Positions 23,053 to 33,958 of a DNA stretch of 64,000 nt are shown piece by piece. Positions within the stretch are counted from its first letter, which is position 1, and each line of letters opens with the position of its first letter. The notes beneath the pieces were generated by a model. That model searched no databases. It had not been told where the DNA came from and worked only from the letters and a program-made list of their open reading frames with translations. The DNA comes from Guyanagaster necrorhizus (Eukaryota; Basidiomycota; Agaricomycetes; Agaricales; Physalacriaceae). The position numbers and the translations under genes were made by a program. The stretch is taken from assembly GCF_019112545.1 (NCBI RefSeq), contig NW_025064910.1, positions 124,001-188,000 on the forward strand, read 5' to 3'.

Positions 23053-24951
23053 ATGGCCATGGCTATCTCAGTGCGGCGGCGGTCGCTGTCGCGAGTTCTC
23101 TTCGCTTTCCTTCTGATATTCTTCGTTCGAGTGCTCTTCTTTTCTACACCATCGGGGCCGACATTGGCGAGGCAGGCGAAAGATGTTGAGATTCGGGAGC
23201 AGGGGTTATTTGAAGGAATCGGTAAGGGTGAAGTATTTGTATGGACGCACTGGACACTGAATGGGATATTTAGGAACTACTTTCGATGTGCAAAGTCATT
23301 CGTGGTTTCAAGCGAGGATGGGAAGAGATGAGAGACAGGACATCTTCAGCGGTGTGGTCAGAGATGGCGTGGATGATTATTGGGAACGGTATCAGGTCCC
23401 TTAGTGAGTATATTTTATTGACATGTGGAAAGCGGCTCAAAATATTTGGTAGTATGATTAGCAAGGAAACATCTAATATGGATGCACAACATGTCCGTTC
23501 CGCCATCGACCAGCTCCTCTCACTCAATGGATGGGTAGCCGCTCTGTGTCCTACCCTTGCGCGACCCTTCGGACAAAACAGCAAAACAGATAACTATGAG
23601 GATTTGGTGTTCGACGGAGCTCGGGAGCGGTATTATTTCATCGCAATTGTCATCCACAGTGCGGATCATTTTCTGGTTGACCAGCTTGCGGTGATCGTGC
23701 AAATGGCGAAGAGACTTGGGACAGGGAATATCTTCGTGAGCATGTTGGATTATGATAGTAACGACAGCACGGAGACCCTGGTGGACCTCTGTGAGGCGGT
23801 CTTGACCCTTTTGGGTGTTCCGTTTAGAATTCGAAGAGTCGGAGGCATGACTGAGGATCCAGCCGCCGCCTATTACCCTTTGGAGGAAGCATATATGCGG
23901 AATTCGGCACTCGAGCCGTTGTGGGAGTTGCGAGACAAAAGAGGGGTCACTTTCGATAGGGTCGTGTGGTTGAAGGGATTTACATGTCCAAATGACATTC
24001 TAGAGACATTGAGGGTCAGTCTCGTTAACCAAGCGGGAATGGTATGTGGTATGGACTGGGCAGAACATGGTGGCGATTTTATTTTCAGCGATAGGTGAGA
24101 ATTATTTCTTCATTCTTTGCGTCAAGAGTCGCTAACCCCTTTTTTGCAGATGGCGCACACGAGACATTGAAGGAGACCAATTCCGTCAGAGTAAAAGCTC
24201 CAATCGCGCAGAAGCGGGCGTACCTCCAAGGGACGAACAGGGCGCCCAGCGTTACGGCAAACACCTACCGTTCCAGGTCTTTTGCTGTGAAGCAGGCACC
24301 CATATCGTCGATCCCTCCCAGACCTATTACAAAGGTATCCGCTACCGGGCTGGATCGGACTTTCACAATATTAGTCGGACAGATCCTGCGCCTGTTCGCG
24401 GCCCTGAGAGTCAGTGCTTGGATAGCAGTCAAGCCTATTTCTGCCGGGATCTATGGGTCCGAAGTGCAAGAGAGGGCATGGAGGAGGGCTACCTGGAGAG
24501 GGGAGAAGGTTTACTTGATAAGCAGCGATTGCATCGTCGGCAGGGTTTCGGTCACAAGCACAAGGAGGCTCAAGCCCAGCCCGCCGACCCCGACGCCAAT
24601 GCTGGTAGCGATTACGATGCAATGGCGGATGAAGAGGAGGATCCTGGTCAGTGGGAAGGTGACAAGCTGGCCATTCCCAACTCGGTGTTTCGGCCCGCCA
24701 GGATACTTGCTAACCCTCGCTGTCCGACTACATATGCCGGCGTCAGTCATACCCAGCTAGCTCGGGATTTGTTTGGTGACGACCAGGGCAAGGATAACGG
24801 CGAAGGGAAGAGCAGGTATATATTGGAAGATTGGGAAGGCGCACCAGAAAGTTTCGTCTGCCAAGAGCAGAGAACGACGGGTGGACGTGGAGCACCAAAG
24901 ACGCAAAGGAGACTAGGCTTTTCGATTCATGATGAGCTACAGAAGCTGTAG
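23053..24951 (+). CDS. GT69-type glycosyltransferase, CAP59/CMT1-like alpha-1,3-mannosyltransferase
   Basis: Four exons: 23053-23221, 23274-23395, 23433-24094, 24150-24951; 1755 nt, 584 aa. A type II signal anchor is evident at about residues 13-29 (VLFAFLLIFFVRVLFF). The family core is visible in FIAIVIHSADHFLVDQLAV, the Asp-rich stretch FVSMLDYDSNDST, the repeated RNSALEPLWEL and DRVVWLKGF blocks, and CGMDWAEHG. The C-terminal part has PARILANPRCPTTYAGVSHT, also typical of CAP59. Related Cryptococcus proteins act in the Golgi on capsule or glycan mannosylation; the substrate here is unknown. A low-complexity acidic insert (about residues 430-490) interrupts the C-terminal third. The second intron (23396-23432) is only 37 bp and is the weakest boundary. 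Confidence 0.86.
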
Positions 24952-25166
24952 CATTGATTTTTTCGGTACTTAGCGTTATAGATTATTATGGGATGGATAA
25001 TACCACTAATGGGAAGTAATCTAAATAAAGCTGGACAGTTCACTGCTGCGACATAGCTGTCAACTTCTCAATAGTCACCGTCGCTTCTGAACTGGCTGTG
25101 AACAGCGAGAGATATTAGAATCTACCTAGGGAATCTCCTCAGCTACAACAGGCTTTTCCAATTAGG

Positions 25167-26355
25167 ATGACCTTTGGCGGTCGTTTGCTTACCTCGTTAT
25201 ACACGCCTAGAACTTTCAAACGGTATTTCTCCTCGGTGTCGTCAGCACTTCAGGAAAGCGGGGACAATACTTATAATCTGATAATTCATGAAGAACTTTG
25301 GGGGTTTCAGCTGCCGATCGTTATGGATTTTTTCAAGACAAGCCTGGGGGCAGTCTGGGGCCTGGTGGTCGCTTCACTATCCGAACCAAGGTTGGTTACG
25401 GCTCACTATCTACCGTATGGATTGCTAAAGATTCGGGGTGCACTTTTCTGTTCTATCAATGATGACCGACAAGTACTCAATACTTTTCACCGCTAGTAAA
25501 AATGGACCATGTTGCCCTCAAAATATTGACCGGATACTCCTCGCAGATGAATTTTGAACACAAGCTTCGCGAAGTAGATGACCATCGGCGTTTTAATTAT
25601 GGCCCGCTTAGCGCTCACGACTGTGGTTCCCAGATGATTACACATTTCACTCATCCTGGCATCGAAGATGATGGCGAGCACTTGTGTCTTGCTCTTGAAC
25701 TTTTACAGACGGACGTTCAAACTGTTATACGCTTGCAGCCTGACCAGGAGTTCCTCCCCTTAAACATAGTCACACGTATATTGAGTCATACTCTCAAAGG
25801 ACTAGAGACCTCGCACCGTCATGGAATCGTACACACGGGTAGGAGTGTCACAGTTCCGTTTTCCGTTTCCGAATCTCTCGCATTCCAGACCTTAAGCCTG
25901 ACAATCTAAGCTCCTGACAAACTCACCGTTGTTTGACCCTGTGGTTCAGCCCGCTTATCGTCACTTCTATCTGCCACAGACCAATTTTGATGATCCTGAT
26001 ATCAATGTCATTCATACGTTACTTCAAATGAATATGGTCATCGGTGAACCCGTTCATCCCATTCTGTTGCAAGCATTTCCGCTGGATTCACAATACTATG
26101 ACGAGAAACGTGCTTTCTCTTTTAATCTGCTATTGATGGTGTTTTGCTAATCATTCTTAGGAGCCCTCAAGTTCGCCGATGCTTCGCTTGTACGACATGT
26201 ACCTGTTTCCGAGATGATTCAGGAAGCGCGATCTAGCTCTCCTCTCGAATCAGCAGATCTAGAAGGGGCAGCTCGACTTATTGAAAGATGTTTGAACTAT
26301 TCCATGAGTCAGCGTCCGTCGACCGGATAACACATGTCTGATGCATGGCTGACGG
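25167..26355 (+). pseudogene. SRPK-like Ser/Thr kinase, copy 1, truncated/degenerate
   Basis: The N-lobe is readable as KVGYGSLSTVWIAKDS near 25393 and HVALKILTGYSSQ from 25505, including the ATP-binding Lys. It continues through HFTHPGIEDDGEHLCLALE and HGIVHT, then across a good intron into DLKPDNL near 25894-25914. A TGA stop follows immediately after DLKPDNL. The piece with YRHFYLPQTNFDDPDINVI follows, and a C-terminal kinase fragment (ERCLNYSMSQRPS) ends near 26355. The DFG motif and most of the activation region are missing, and a frame shift lies in a T-run near 25326. SRPK-type kinases phosphorylate SR proteins; this copy cannot encode a complete one as read. Confidence 0.68.
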
Positions 26356-26879
26356 TAAGTTAGAACTATTTGCATTAATGCTGGCGACATCAATTGGTTG
26401 GGGAAAGAAGATATAATTAAATTGCAACCCATCTCTGTAAGTAAAAACTCTAGCAATCGTCCATCATGTCATCGATATTATTTAGTACACGACGCCTCAA
26501 CTCATTTATGTACTACATCTGTTTTTGACTCTTGAGTTCTCAGGCTGAGAAGGATGTTTTATATCTTTTCGTACTTTTACTCGACAACGAGCTATAGGAA
26601 ATCCAAGTAAACCAGATAAGTTGTTAATAATTGGAGTGTTCTTAAAGCAAACAGTCAAGTTCCTGGAAGAGTCCAGCCTTTGTGTTCACCGTGAGAACTT
26701 TTTGTGTTCTTCACTTAGACAGTTTATCGACGTTGTCTATGGAAAAGGAGCTCGACCAGTAGGCCAGGTGGAGGACTCGGCGCTAAAAATAATGCTAGCC
26801 CAACACCTTGTTCATTCACGCTTGTTCACCATCTTCCGTAGCCGTTTCCCATCAACGTCCACGCGGCAGAACACGGACG
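26356..26879. other. Spacer between the two kinase copies
   Basis: About 520 bp of AT-rich sequence. An open frame beginning at 26621 runs into copy 2 in a frame that does not encode the kinase, so I do not call it. Confidence 0.35.
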
Positions 26880-28396
26880 AGAAGATAGATATTCATCAAG
26901 ATTTAGGAAGAGCCTCTTGGACTCCCTACCGAAGCAGGATATGGATATTTTCAGGACAAGCCTGGGAACAGCATAGGTCCTGATGGTCGGTTCATTATCC
27001 AGGCGGAACTTGGCTTTGGAACAGCTTCCGGTGTGTGGCTGACCAAGGATGGGATGTACGTGTTGTAACATTCTCTTGTTTCACAGATTAATAGTTAGTT
27101 GTAGTAACAATAGCTACGTTTCCCTCAAAATTCTGAAAGGATACGCGTCGCAAATGAACTATAAACACAAGCTTCGTGAATTGGATGTCCACCAGTGTTT
27201 TATCTTGCCTCTCCTGACGTACACGACTTCTGCTCTCGAATGATTACTCATTTCACTCACACTGGAATGGATGATGGTGGCGAACACCTGTGTCTTGCGC
27301 TCGAGCTTTTTTAAGCCGATGCAAGCAACATCATGCGCTTAGTACCTGCACATGAATTCCTTCCTGTCCGTATCATCAAGCGTATTCTTCGCATACCCTC
27401 AAAGGACTCGGAGTGTCGCACCGTCATATAATCGTGCACACAAGTGCATATCCCGTCCTTTGTCTTGATGATCATCGGTACCATTTGCTTTAGATCTCAA
27501 GCTCGACAACATAAGAGCAGCCTTTGACGAAAAGTTTACCGAAGAGATTCTGGATGAGTGGGCCCGAGCGACCCGCCACGGATTTATCTGCCAAGCAAGA
27601 GTCTTGACAAAATGGCTACAACATTTGTTTCCGAAAACCTGCCACTGCCTTCTATTGATGAACTATCCGGACGCACGTTCAAAATAGCTGATTTTAGTGA
27701 TGGTGAGACTCTAATGGCTCAGAGACTTGCATGAGCCATTTAACAAGAGTTCCGTAGCTCAATTTTGTGATGACCACACGACGGAACCACATTACGCCCC
27801 TAGGTCTTCGCCCTCCTGAGATCATGTTAGGTGGATCTTTGGACGAAACAGTGGATATCTGGACCTTTGGATGCATTGTATGAGTCGACTTCCTTGATCA
27901 TCGATTATACTTCATTTATCTTTCTGCCAGGTGTTCACCCTTTTGACACGGGTCCCTCTATTTCTGACGTCGACCCCCGCCTTCATCACCTGCACCCCCC
28001 CCAGGAACCGACTTCTCTGACCCGACGTGCGGCATATCCACTTATTGTTCCAGATGACATATTTCACGGAGCAAAATTTCACCCCCGCCCTGTTGGAGAT
28101 ATATCCTCATTCCGCGAGGTACTTTGACGAGCAAGGTATGATTTACTGCTCGGTTCGTTTTTCCGTTCCGCTCAAAGTATGACGACGCAGATTCCTTCAA
28201 GCTGGTCGATTTTTCATCCCTGCCTCGTGATCGGTGGCCATTACTTGGGATTTTGGCGACTGGAAGAGCACCACTCGAAAGTTCTGATACAGATGGAGCC
28301 GTAAGACTTATGATGCGATGTTTGAAGTTGTATCCGACTGAGAGGCCTTGGGCGAGGGAGCTTTTATCGGACCCTTGGCTTACGGAGGATGACTAG
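26880..28396 (+). pseudogene. SRPK-like Ser/Thr kinase, copy 2, frameshifted
   Basis: This is a second copy in the same orientation. Blocks match copy 1 in order: a glycine-loop region AELGFGTASGVWLTKDG near 27006-27056, SLKILKGYASQMNYKHK near 27123, HFTHTGMDDGGEHLCLALE near 27254, then a disrupted catalytic loop. It retains segments copy 1 lacks, such as LGLRPPEIMLGGSFDETVD near 27800-27853 and IWTFGCI, and the C-terminal RCLKLYPTERPWARELL ending at a stop at 28394-28396. Several frame shifts and in-frame stops (for example after CLALELF) break it. Together with copy 1 it indicates an old tandem duplication followed by loss. Confidence 0.68.
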
Positions 28397-28738
28397 ACAA
28401 AATCGATATCTACCATCTGTCTGCTACGTCACAGTGCTTTCGCTATCGGTGGCTGGCCATATAACCCTTACTCAAACCTTCGACTACATGTTTTCGTTTG
28501 TCCTTGCTATCGGTATCTCACAATGTTACTATCCAACCCCCGCTCAATCTAATAATCTTCACGTTTCGCGAAGACCAGGGCACCCAACATGGCTTGTATC
28601 TTTAGCAGGCCATTACATGCTCTAATTTTTTGCTTTGCTCATGACCAGCAGCTTAGTTTATCCCCATTCCCCTAATCTCAACGACTCCCGAAATGTCACG
28701 CACTCTCCGGAGGCTCTAGGGTATCCCTTACTCGCTCC
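28397..28738. other. Intergenic, convergent 3' ends
   Basis: A 342-bp gap between the end of kinase copy 2 (+) and the stop of the transporter gene (-). No feature seen. Confidence 0.45.
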
Positions 28739-30267
28739 TTACGCTTCGAAAGCTGCAAACGTTCGTTCAACGATGTCTTCAGTTGCATGTGAGGGCGGAG
28801 GATCACGAACTGCGACATATAATGCTGCCGTCACAATAATCACGATACCTACCACCGACCATGAGTCGGGAGTGAAATTGAAGAAGACCCGCTCAAGAAT
28901 CGTAGCGAATACGATCTTAGGAAAGGTGTTTAGGTCTGACTATGGAAATTAGGGCGTCAAAACACGTACCTGGGTGTAAACAGCGGTCGTCCCCCTTCCG
29001 GCTGTTTCGCGCTGGAGGCCCATGGTGATAAGGAGCTAGGAGAAGCCAACGTATGGTTGGAAATATTTCGCGCGATGACCGGGATAGCAGGCGCACCTGT
29101 CCAAAGAATCCAGTGATTCCCAATGCCAGAAAGAGAGCGATCCATTTCCAATGCGTAGAGAAGATAAGGGGGGTACCCATTATTGCTATCCTGGGCGAAG
29201 ATTAGGGTTACGAGCACTGAGTGATTATCAAAATTTATTTACCCGATACTAGACGCAATGACCGACTGTAGTGAGAATGAAGCTAAGGAATGGAGCGCGT
29301 GAGCGCGAGAACCGATGGCGCGAATAGTTGTAACTTTGGAGGTAAGCAAGGACATGATAGAGAAATCGGTGAAGGGCTCACAAGCAGCGGTGGTTCCAAG
29401 TACGCCAATTAGTGCAACGCTAGAGCACGTCAACTGGGCCTAAGGATATTAAATGGTCAAAATCTATTAGCACGTACCCAACCGCAAGCAAACGATGTTC
29501 AGGATCCCTGGATTCGTCAACCGGTAAGTCCCCAAATAAAGATTCTGGTTGCGCAATGCAGATGACACCGGAGATGCTGAACGCTACTCCTATCAAAAGG
29601 CCATACTTGTATGCAACTTGAAGCGGGACATACGTCCAGCTATGATCTGCCCCACAGATACCGTCTCCCCGAGAAATACAGCGCCTGCGACGGCGGTTGT
29701 CGTCGGCATCAGAAAGGTGAGAACGGTAGCTTCTGAAAGGGAAAGATACTTGAGGGAATAGTATACGCCGCAGATACCGGTGAAACTGAGAATGAAACAC
29801 AGTCAATGCATAAGAAGAAAAGTGAGTCTTCGTACCCGCATATTCCGCGAAATACGAGAAGCGCACGTGCCCCGTGGGGTCCTCTGAAAGGCTCAGGAAT
29901 TCCTGCACATAGCATGTAGGTCACAGAGCCAAGGTAAGTTATACTCTGGAGGACTTCTGTTTTAATAATACGTGGAATCGTGCTTGGCAGAATAAACACA
30001 CCATGTGGATGGCGATTAACTACAGAAAACTGATGAGGCGGGAATAGGTAAGACAGGCTTGAAGCTCACCTGAAATGTCGGCACTGACTCGTCGAGTCTA
30101 TTCAGTTCCTTCACACAGACATTTCCTATAGAAAAGATGAAAGAAGCCGCGACAATAAGCAGAAAACCCGTGTTCCTTTGGTAGGCATCTTTCAGGGAAG
30201 ATCGCCAATCTCGAAGAACGGCTTTGGGAAGGAGAGGAGTATTTTCGTCTCGGACCTCGACAGTCAT
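28739..30267 (-). CDS. EamA/DMT-superfamily transporter (SLC35-like)
   Basis: Ten minus-strand exons: 30267-30070, 30019-30002, 29945-29836, 29785-29634, 29589-29478, 29419-29382, 29333-29243, 29190-29097, 29035-28970, 28915-28739; 1056 nt, 351 aa, phases agree. About ten hydrophobic helices are visible, for example FLLIVAASFIFSIGNV, ATVLTFLMPTTTAVAGAVF and VVGIVIIVTAALYVAV. EamA hallmarks include FRGICGFTGICGVYYSLKY and FLGETVSVGQIIAG. The second half repeats the pattern, as expected for two EamA units. Members move metabolites, nucleotide sugars or amines across membranes; the substrate is not readable. Exon 2 is an 18-nt microexon (LIAIHM) needed to join the first helix to SITYLGSVTYM. Confidence 0.88.
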
Positions 30268-31244
30268 GACTTGGGGTTCAGAAAGAGAGCAGGTTGTCGT
30301 CGCAGAAAGATAGACATATGTATGGTGCGAAAGATAACTGACATTGCGTCACCATTATCTTTCTGGAGATGGCCCTCCGTCTGCGTGTATGTAGGGCCTG
30401 ACTTTGTAATTATGACAAAGATCCCAAGCGTAAAGTACACCCCGGGGGGTACCTACCCAAGAACACAAGTCAGCTCAGAATGGTATCAATCCAAGAATTA
30501 GTGACGTTACCCATTCTTCAGCTGTAGTGACGACGACACAGAATATATTGGGCAAGGAGATCTGGTGAGATGAATGACCAACACACATCAACTGGACCAT
30601 AGATAGGGGAAAGGGCGACGCCTTCTTGAGCTGTTCGTCCTCATCTTGCATCATTCCAATCGGTTTAAGATCGTGCTAGTCAGGAGTCTAAATGGTATTG
30701 CCCTTTTAGGCGTGCTTTGACAGCAAGGTCGCGCCATATGTGCATTGAATTCATGATTGAGGAAATGTGCCCTCAGTGATAAACCAAGAGCTCGACACTG
30801 TTTGACCTGTCATACGGCCCTTGTCAGCTACTTAAAGGTCCGTGAAGGTAATGGATAGTGAATTGTGCTTACCTTATCTGCGGTAAAGGATTAAGATGGA
30901 CTGGCCCATCTTAAGTTGTATGCGGATGGAGTACAAAAACATGGAGAAGATTTCCAGTAAGCTAGACTAAAGCACTTGACCAAGGAATGGAAAGGATGAT
31001 GAACAAGTCGAACTTGAATAATTCATGGACTGACTCATTACTATGGGGACAGATGCTCCCACGGTCATCTTCGTCTGTTCTCCCATGTTTGTTAGAGTCT
31101 GATAACGAGATGACCTCACTTGCCGTCAGAATAGACTCGGAAATCAAAATGGACGATTCCCATCTATAGACTCGTCGGAAAATAAGGTGGCTGGATGAGT
31201 AATCCAAGTACAAGACCTCTTTAGCTTCTCTCCGCTCATCAGTC
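30268..31244. other. Intergenic between divergent transporter and SDR genes
   Basis: A 977-bp divergent intergenic region that must hold both promoters. A 60-codon frame at 30987-31169 and frames on the other strand show no family signal. Confidence 0.45.
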
Positions 31245-32095
31245 ATGTCGTCCTTGGTCGCTCTCATCCTTGGTGCAGGCCCCAACGTTGGCCACCACGT
31301 CGCCAAAGCTTTGCAGTCCCAGAAATACAAGGTCGCTTTGGGCTCTCGCAATCCAGACGTCGATAAGCTCAAGAAGGACGGCTTCTTCCCCGTCAAGGTC
31401 GATGTCACACTGCCAGACAGCGTCTCTGCCGCGTACAAGACAGTCTCCACCGAGCTCGGGACCCCCAACGTAGTCGTATTCAACGGTGCGTCGAAATATG
31501 TCGGTCCAATATGTCACTGATTTCCTCGCAGCCGCTGCTTGGCGCCGTCCCGAGATTGAAACCGATCCTCTCTCCTTGCCTTTGGAAGACTTCAAGCGGA
31601 CCATGTCAGTACCCACCAGCGTATACAGCGTGGCTCAGGAAGCGCTGAAAGGATTCCGGTCCTTCTCTTCTGGCCCAAAGGCCTTCATCATAACCGGCAA
31701 CGTCCTCCCTTTCCTCCCTCACGACAACCTAGCCTTATATGATCTCCAAACGCTGAAAGTGGTGGAAGCTCATCTTGCAGAGGTATTCTGGAATGCGTAT
31801 ATCAAGGAGGGGATAAGGTTCGATAATCTTTTCTTCGGCCGACGTGTCTCTTGTCCAATCGGTTGACATAGATTCCATTATGCCCTCCTGGTTTCGCAGG
31901 AGGGCACCCTCCCGGATTATAGTGACTTCAAGACAAGCGGGCCTGCCCATGCTACGGCGTATTGGGAGATCATCAGTAGCGAGAAGCCCAAGGGCTGGGA
32001 TTATCGGTTGCGTTTCAGTCATTTATCCTGCTACTTTGGCTGACGGGTCTAATAGATTCACGCTTGATGGGAAGAAATGGAACAAGGCAAACTAA
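31245..32095 (+). CDS. Atypical short-chain dehydrogenase/reductase
   Basis: Four exons: 31245-31485, 31532-31817, 31872-32006, 32056-32095; 702 nt, 233 aa, phases agree. The Rossmann dinucleotide motif is near the N-terminus (LILGAGPNVGHHVAKAL), with the DVTLPDSV region at the expected spacing. The canonical catalytic YxxxK is not seen; the corresponding region reads NLALYDLQTLKVVEAH. The C-terminus (RFTLDGKKWNK) matches a fungal SDR subgroup with this short tail. It probably binds NAD(P); activity is uncertain because the Tyr-Lys pair is not in standard spacing. It is the last normal-CpG gene before the repeat block. Confidence 0.85.
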
Positions 32096-32216
32096 GATTC
32101 TGGAAAAATGTTGTAAATGTACTTGTACACTATGGATTTACACCTGCCCCTCTTTCTGTTAAGTTTCTAGTAACCAAGCTCCACCTGACTTGAACACATA
32201 GGGGTACATGTATATT

Positions 32217-32232
32217 CCCCCCCCCCCCCCCC
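32217..32232. repeat. Poly-C homopolymer (C16)
   Basis: Sixteen consecutive cytosines directly after TATATT, 122 bp downstream of the SDR stop. The exact length may suffer from sequencing error. Confidence 0.9.
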
Positions 32233-32703
32233 TACTCTTAAGGAACACAAAACGACCCTTCTTCCCCCTGCGCCGAGAGAGACGATGTATGTTGTCGATA
32301 TCAACTCCAGGCTCAAGGTCCGATCGATGTGATGTGGCGACCTCCAAGATGAACGGCAATTCCCCCTGGGTTTCATCGATGGCATTGGTCAACCGATTCC
32401 AATAGTCCTAGAGATGAATTGTTATCCCTTAGGGCGATGTTTAACCCTGGCATGAGCCGGGCCGACCTGATGTGTATTTTGCTGTACTAGAGATTTATGA
32501 TTATGTTCTGACCCCTTCTGCTGTCATGATGATACGATTGTACTCTTTTCACTGATGCTTTGTACTGATGAGTGCTCTTTCAGAATACACAATGCATCTT
32601 GTATCCATTGTCTTGTACTTTGGCATCTACTTCTAATGGTGTCTTTCTAACTTGCTGTCTTCTGGAGATGTTGAGTCGAAAAGTTTGAACTGTGACTTGA
32701 AGT
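32233..32703. other. Unique sequence between SDR gene and Copia element
   Basis: About 470 bp with no coding or repeat signal. It still has ordinary CpG sites and ends at the target-site copy GAAGT (32699-32703) next to the Copia LTR. Confidence 0.5.
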
Positions 32704-32908
32704 TGTTGGAATAGCAATCCCGAGCGAGTACGAGAATGTACTCGAAGATACGATGCTAATCAGTGGCAGCTGACTTGGACTATGATCCAGACTTATGTAG
32801 TATTTCGTAGAAAGATCTTGAAGTAGTACAAAATGTATTTAAGTAGAACATCTCTCTCTCGAGGAAAATCTAATCCTTTGTACACTACTCTACTCTATAC
32901 TTACAATA
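32704..32908 (+). repeat. Copia 5' LTR
   Basis: A 205-bp terminal repeat, TGTTGGAATAG to TTACAATA, matching the LTRs at 33110 and 37190 along its length. It keeps seven CpG sites, while the 3' LTR has none at the same positions. The boundary is fixed by the primer site that follows directly. Confidence 0.9.
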
Positions 32909-32920
32909 GGTTATGGGCCC
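32909..32920 (+). other. Primer-binding site matching initiator-tRNA-Met anticodon arm
   Basis: GGTTATGGGCCC starts directly after the LTR. It is complementary to the anticodon stem-loop sequence GGGCCCATAACC of eukaryotic initiator Met tRNA, as in Drosophila copia and yeast Ty5, which prime from a tRNA half-molecule. Seen in sequence; the priming mode is known for those relatives and inferred here. Confidence 0.75.
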
Positions 32921-32991
32921 TGGCCATAACTGAATTTACATTGCTACTCACTTTGCACTCTTTCATACTTTACATACACATGTAGAACCAC

Positions 32992-33958
32992 ATGGATAGC
33001 CAGTCTGTGTATAGAATTGACCCCCTTAAGGGCCTGGAAAATTATCCAATGTGGAAAATCAAGATGATCAATATCCTAACTGATTTAGGACTAATTGATT
33101 ATGCAGATGTGTTGGGATAGCAATCCTGAGTGAGTACAAGAATGTACTTGAAGAGATGATGCCAATCAGTGACAGCTGACTTGGATCGTGATCTGGACTT
33201 ATTTAGCATTTTGTAGAAAGATCTCAAAGTAATACAAAATGTATTTAAGTAGAGTGTCTCTCTCTCAAGAGGCTAATTCTAATCCTCTGTACATTACTCT
33301 GCTCTCTACTTACAACAAGATAGAAGCATTCTGACCTCAGCAGACATGACATGATATATATTGCTGGTTCAAAGACTTCAGCAGAAGTCTGAAAGGCTCT
33401 GAAAGATATGTATGAGTCTAGAGGACCCATGGGAATTGTCCTTGTCAGAAGGAAATTCTTCAGAGCTCAGTGTGAAGAAGGAGGAAACATAGAGGAGCAT
33501 ATTAGGACTATGAGGTCCTATCAGGAGGAGCTTGCATCCCTTAAGCAGAAAGTTGAGGAGGAGGACTTCTCTATTACACTGCTTACATCACTTCCAGAAT
33601 CTTGAAATTCATTCATCTTATCAGTGGATACTGCTGACTTGAAAGATTCTTACAAGTTGATTTCCTGAATTCTCTAAAAGACATTCAATTAAAGGAAAAG
33701 GCTTCTGATTAGACCATGATGCTTGCAGCACATGGCAAGAAGTCCAATCTAAAAGTCACATGTTATGGATGTGAGAAAACTGATCACATCAGGACAAATT
33801 GCCCAAATGGGAAGAAGAATTCTGGAAAGTCATGGAAAGGAAAGAGAAGGAGCCAGACCCAGGCATATGTTGCCAAATCAGACTCAGACTCAGACTCAGA
33901 AGACTATGCATTTTGTGCAACAGACATTGCACTTATCTCACTCTCAGGAGTATTATAG
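32992..33958 (+). pseudogene. Copia gag, interrupted by solo LTR
   Basis: The frame starts MDSQSVYRIDPLKGLENYP at 32992 and continues WKIKMINILTDLGLIDYAD up to 33109. After the solo LTR (33110-33317) and one target-site copy, it resumes and reaches a Copia gag core (KALKDMYESRGPMG, near 33390) and a zinc knuckle CYGCEKTDHIRTNC near 33755-33800 (CX2CX4HX4C complete). An SD-repeat tail follows. TGA and TAG stops interrupt it, for example after LTSLPES near 33605. Confidence 0.82.
33110..33317 (+). repeat. Solo LTR of the same Copia family inside gag
   Basis: This 208-bp LTR copy has no primer site after it and no purine tract before it. It is flanked by AGATG (33105-33109) and AGATA (33318-33322), a 5-bp duplication with one G-to-A change. 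Removing it and one duplicate rejoins the gag reading frame, so it inserted after the host element and then lost its body by LTR-LTR recombination. Confidence 0.88.

Noticed and set aside
32992..33600. CRISPR-like or satellite array from recurring ~208-bp units at 32.7, 33.1 and 37.2 kb
   Set aside because: The units are LTRs with TG/CA-type ends, a primer site, a purine tract and target duplications, not an array.
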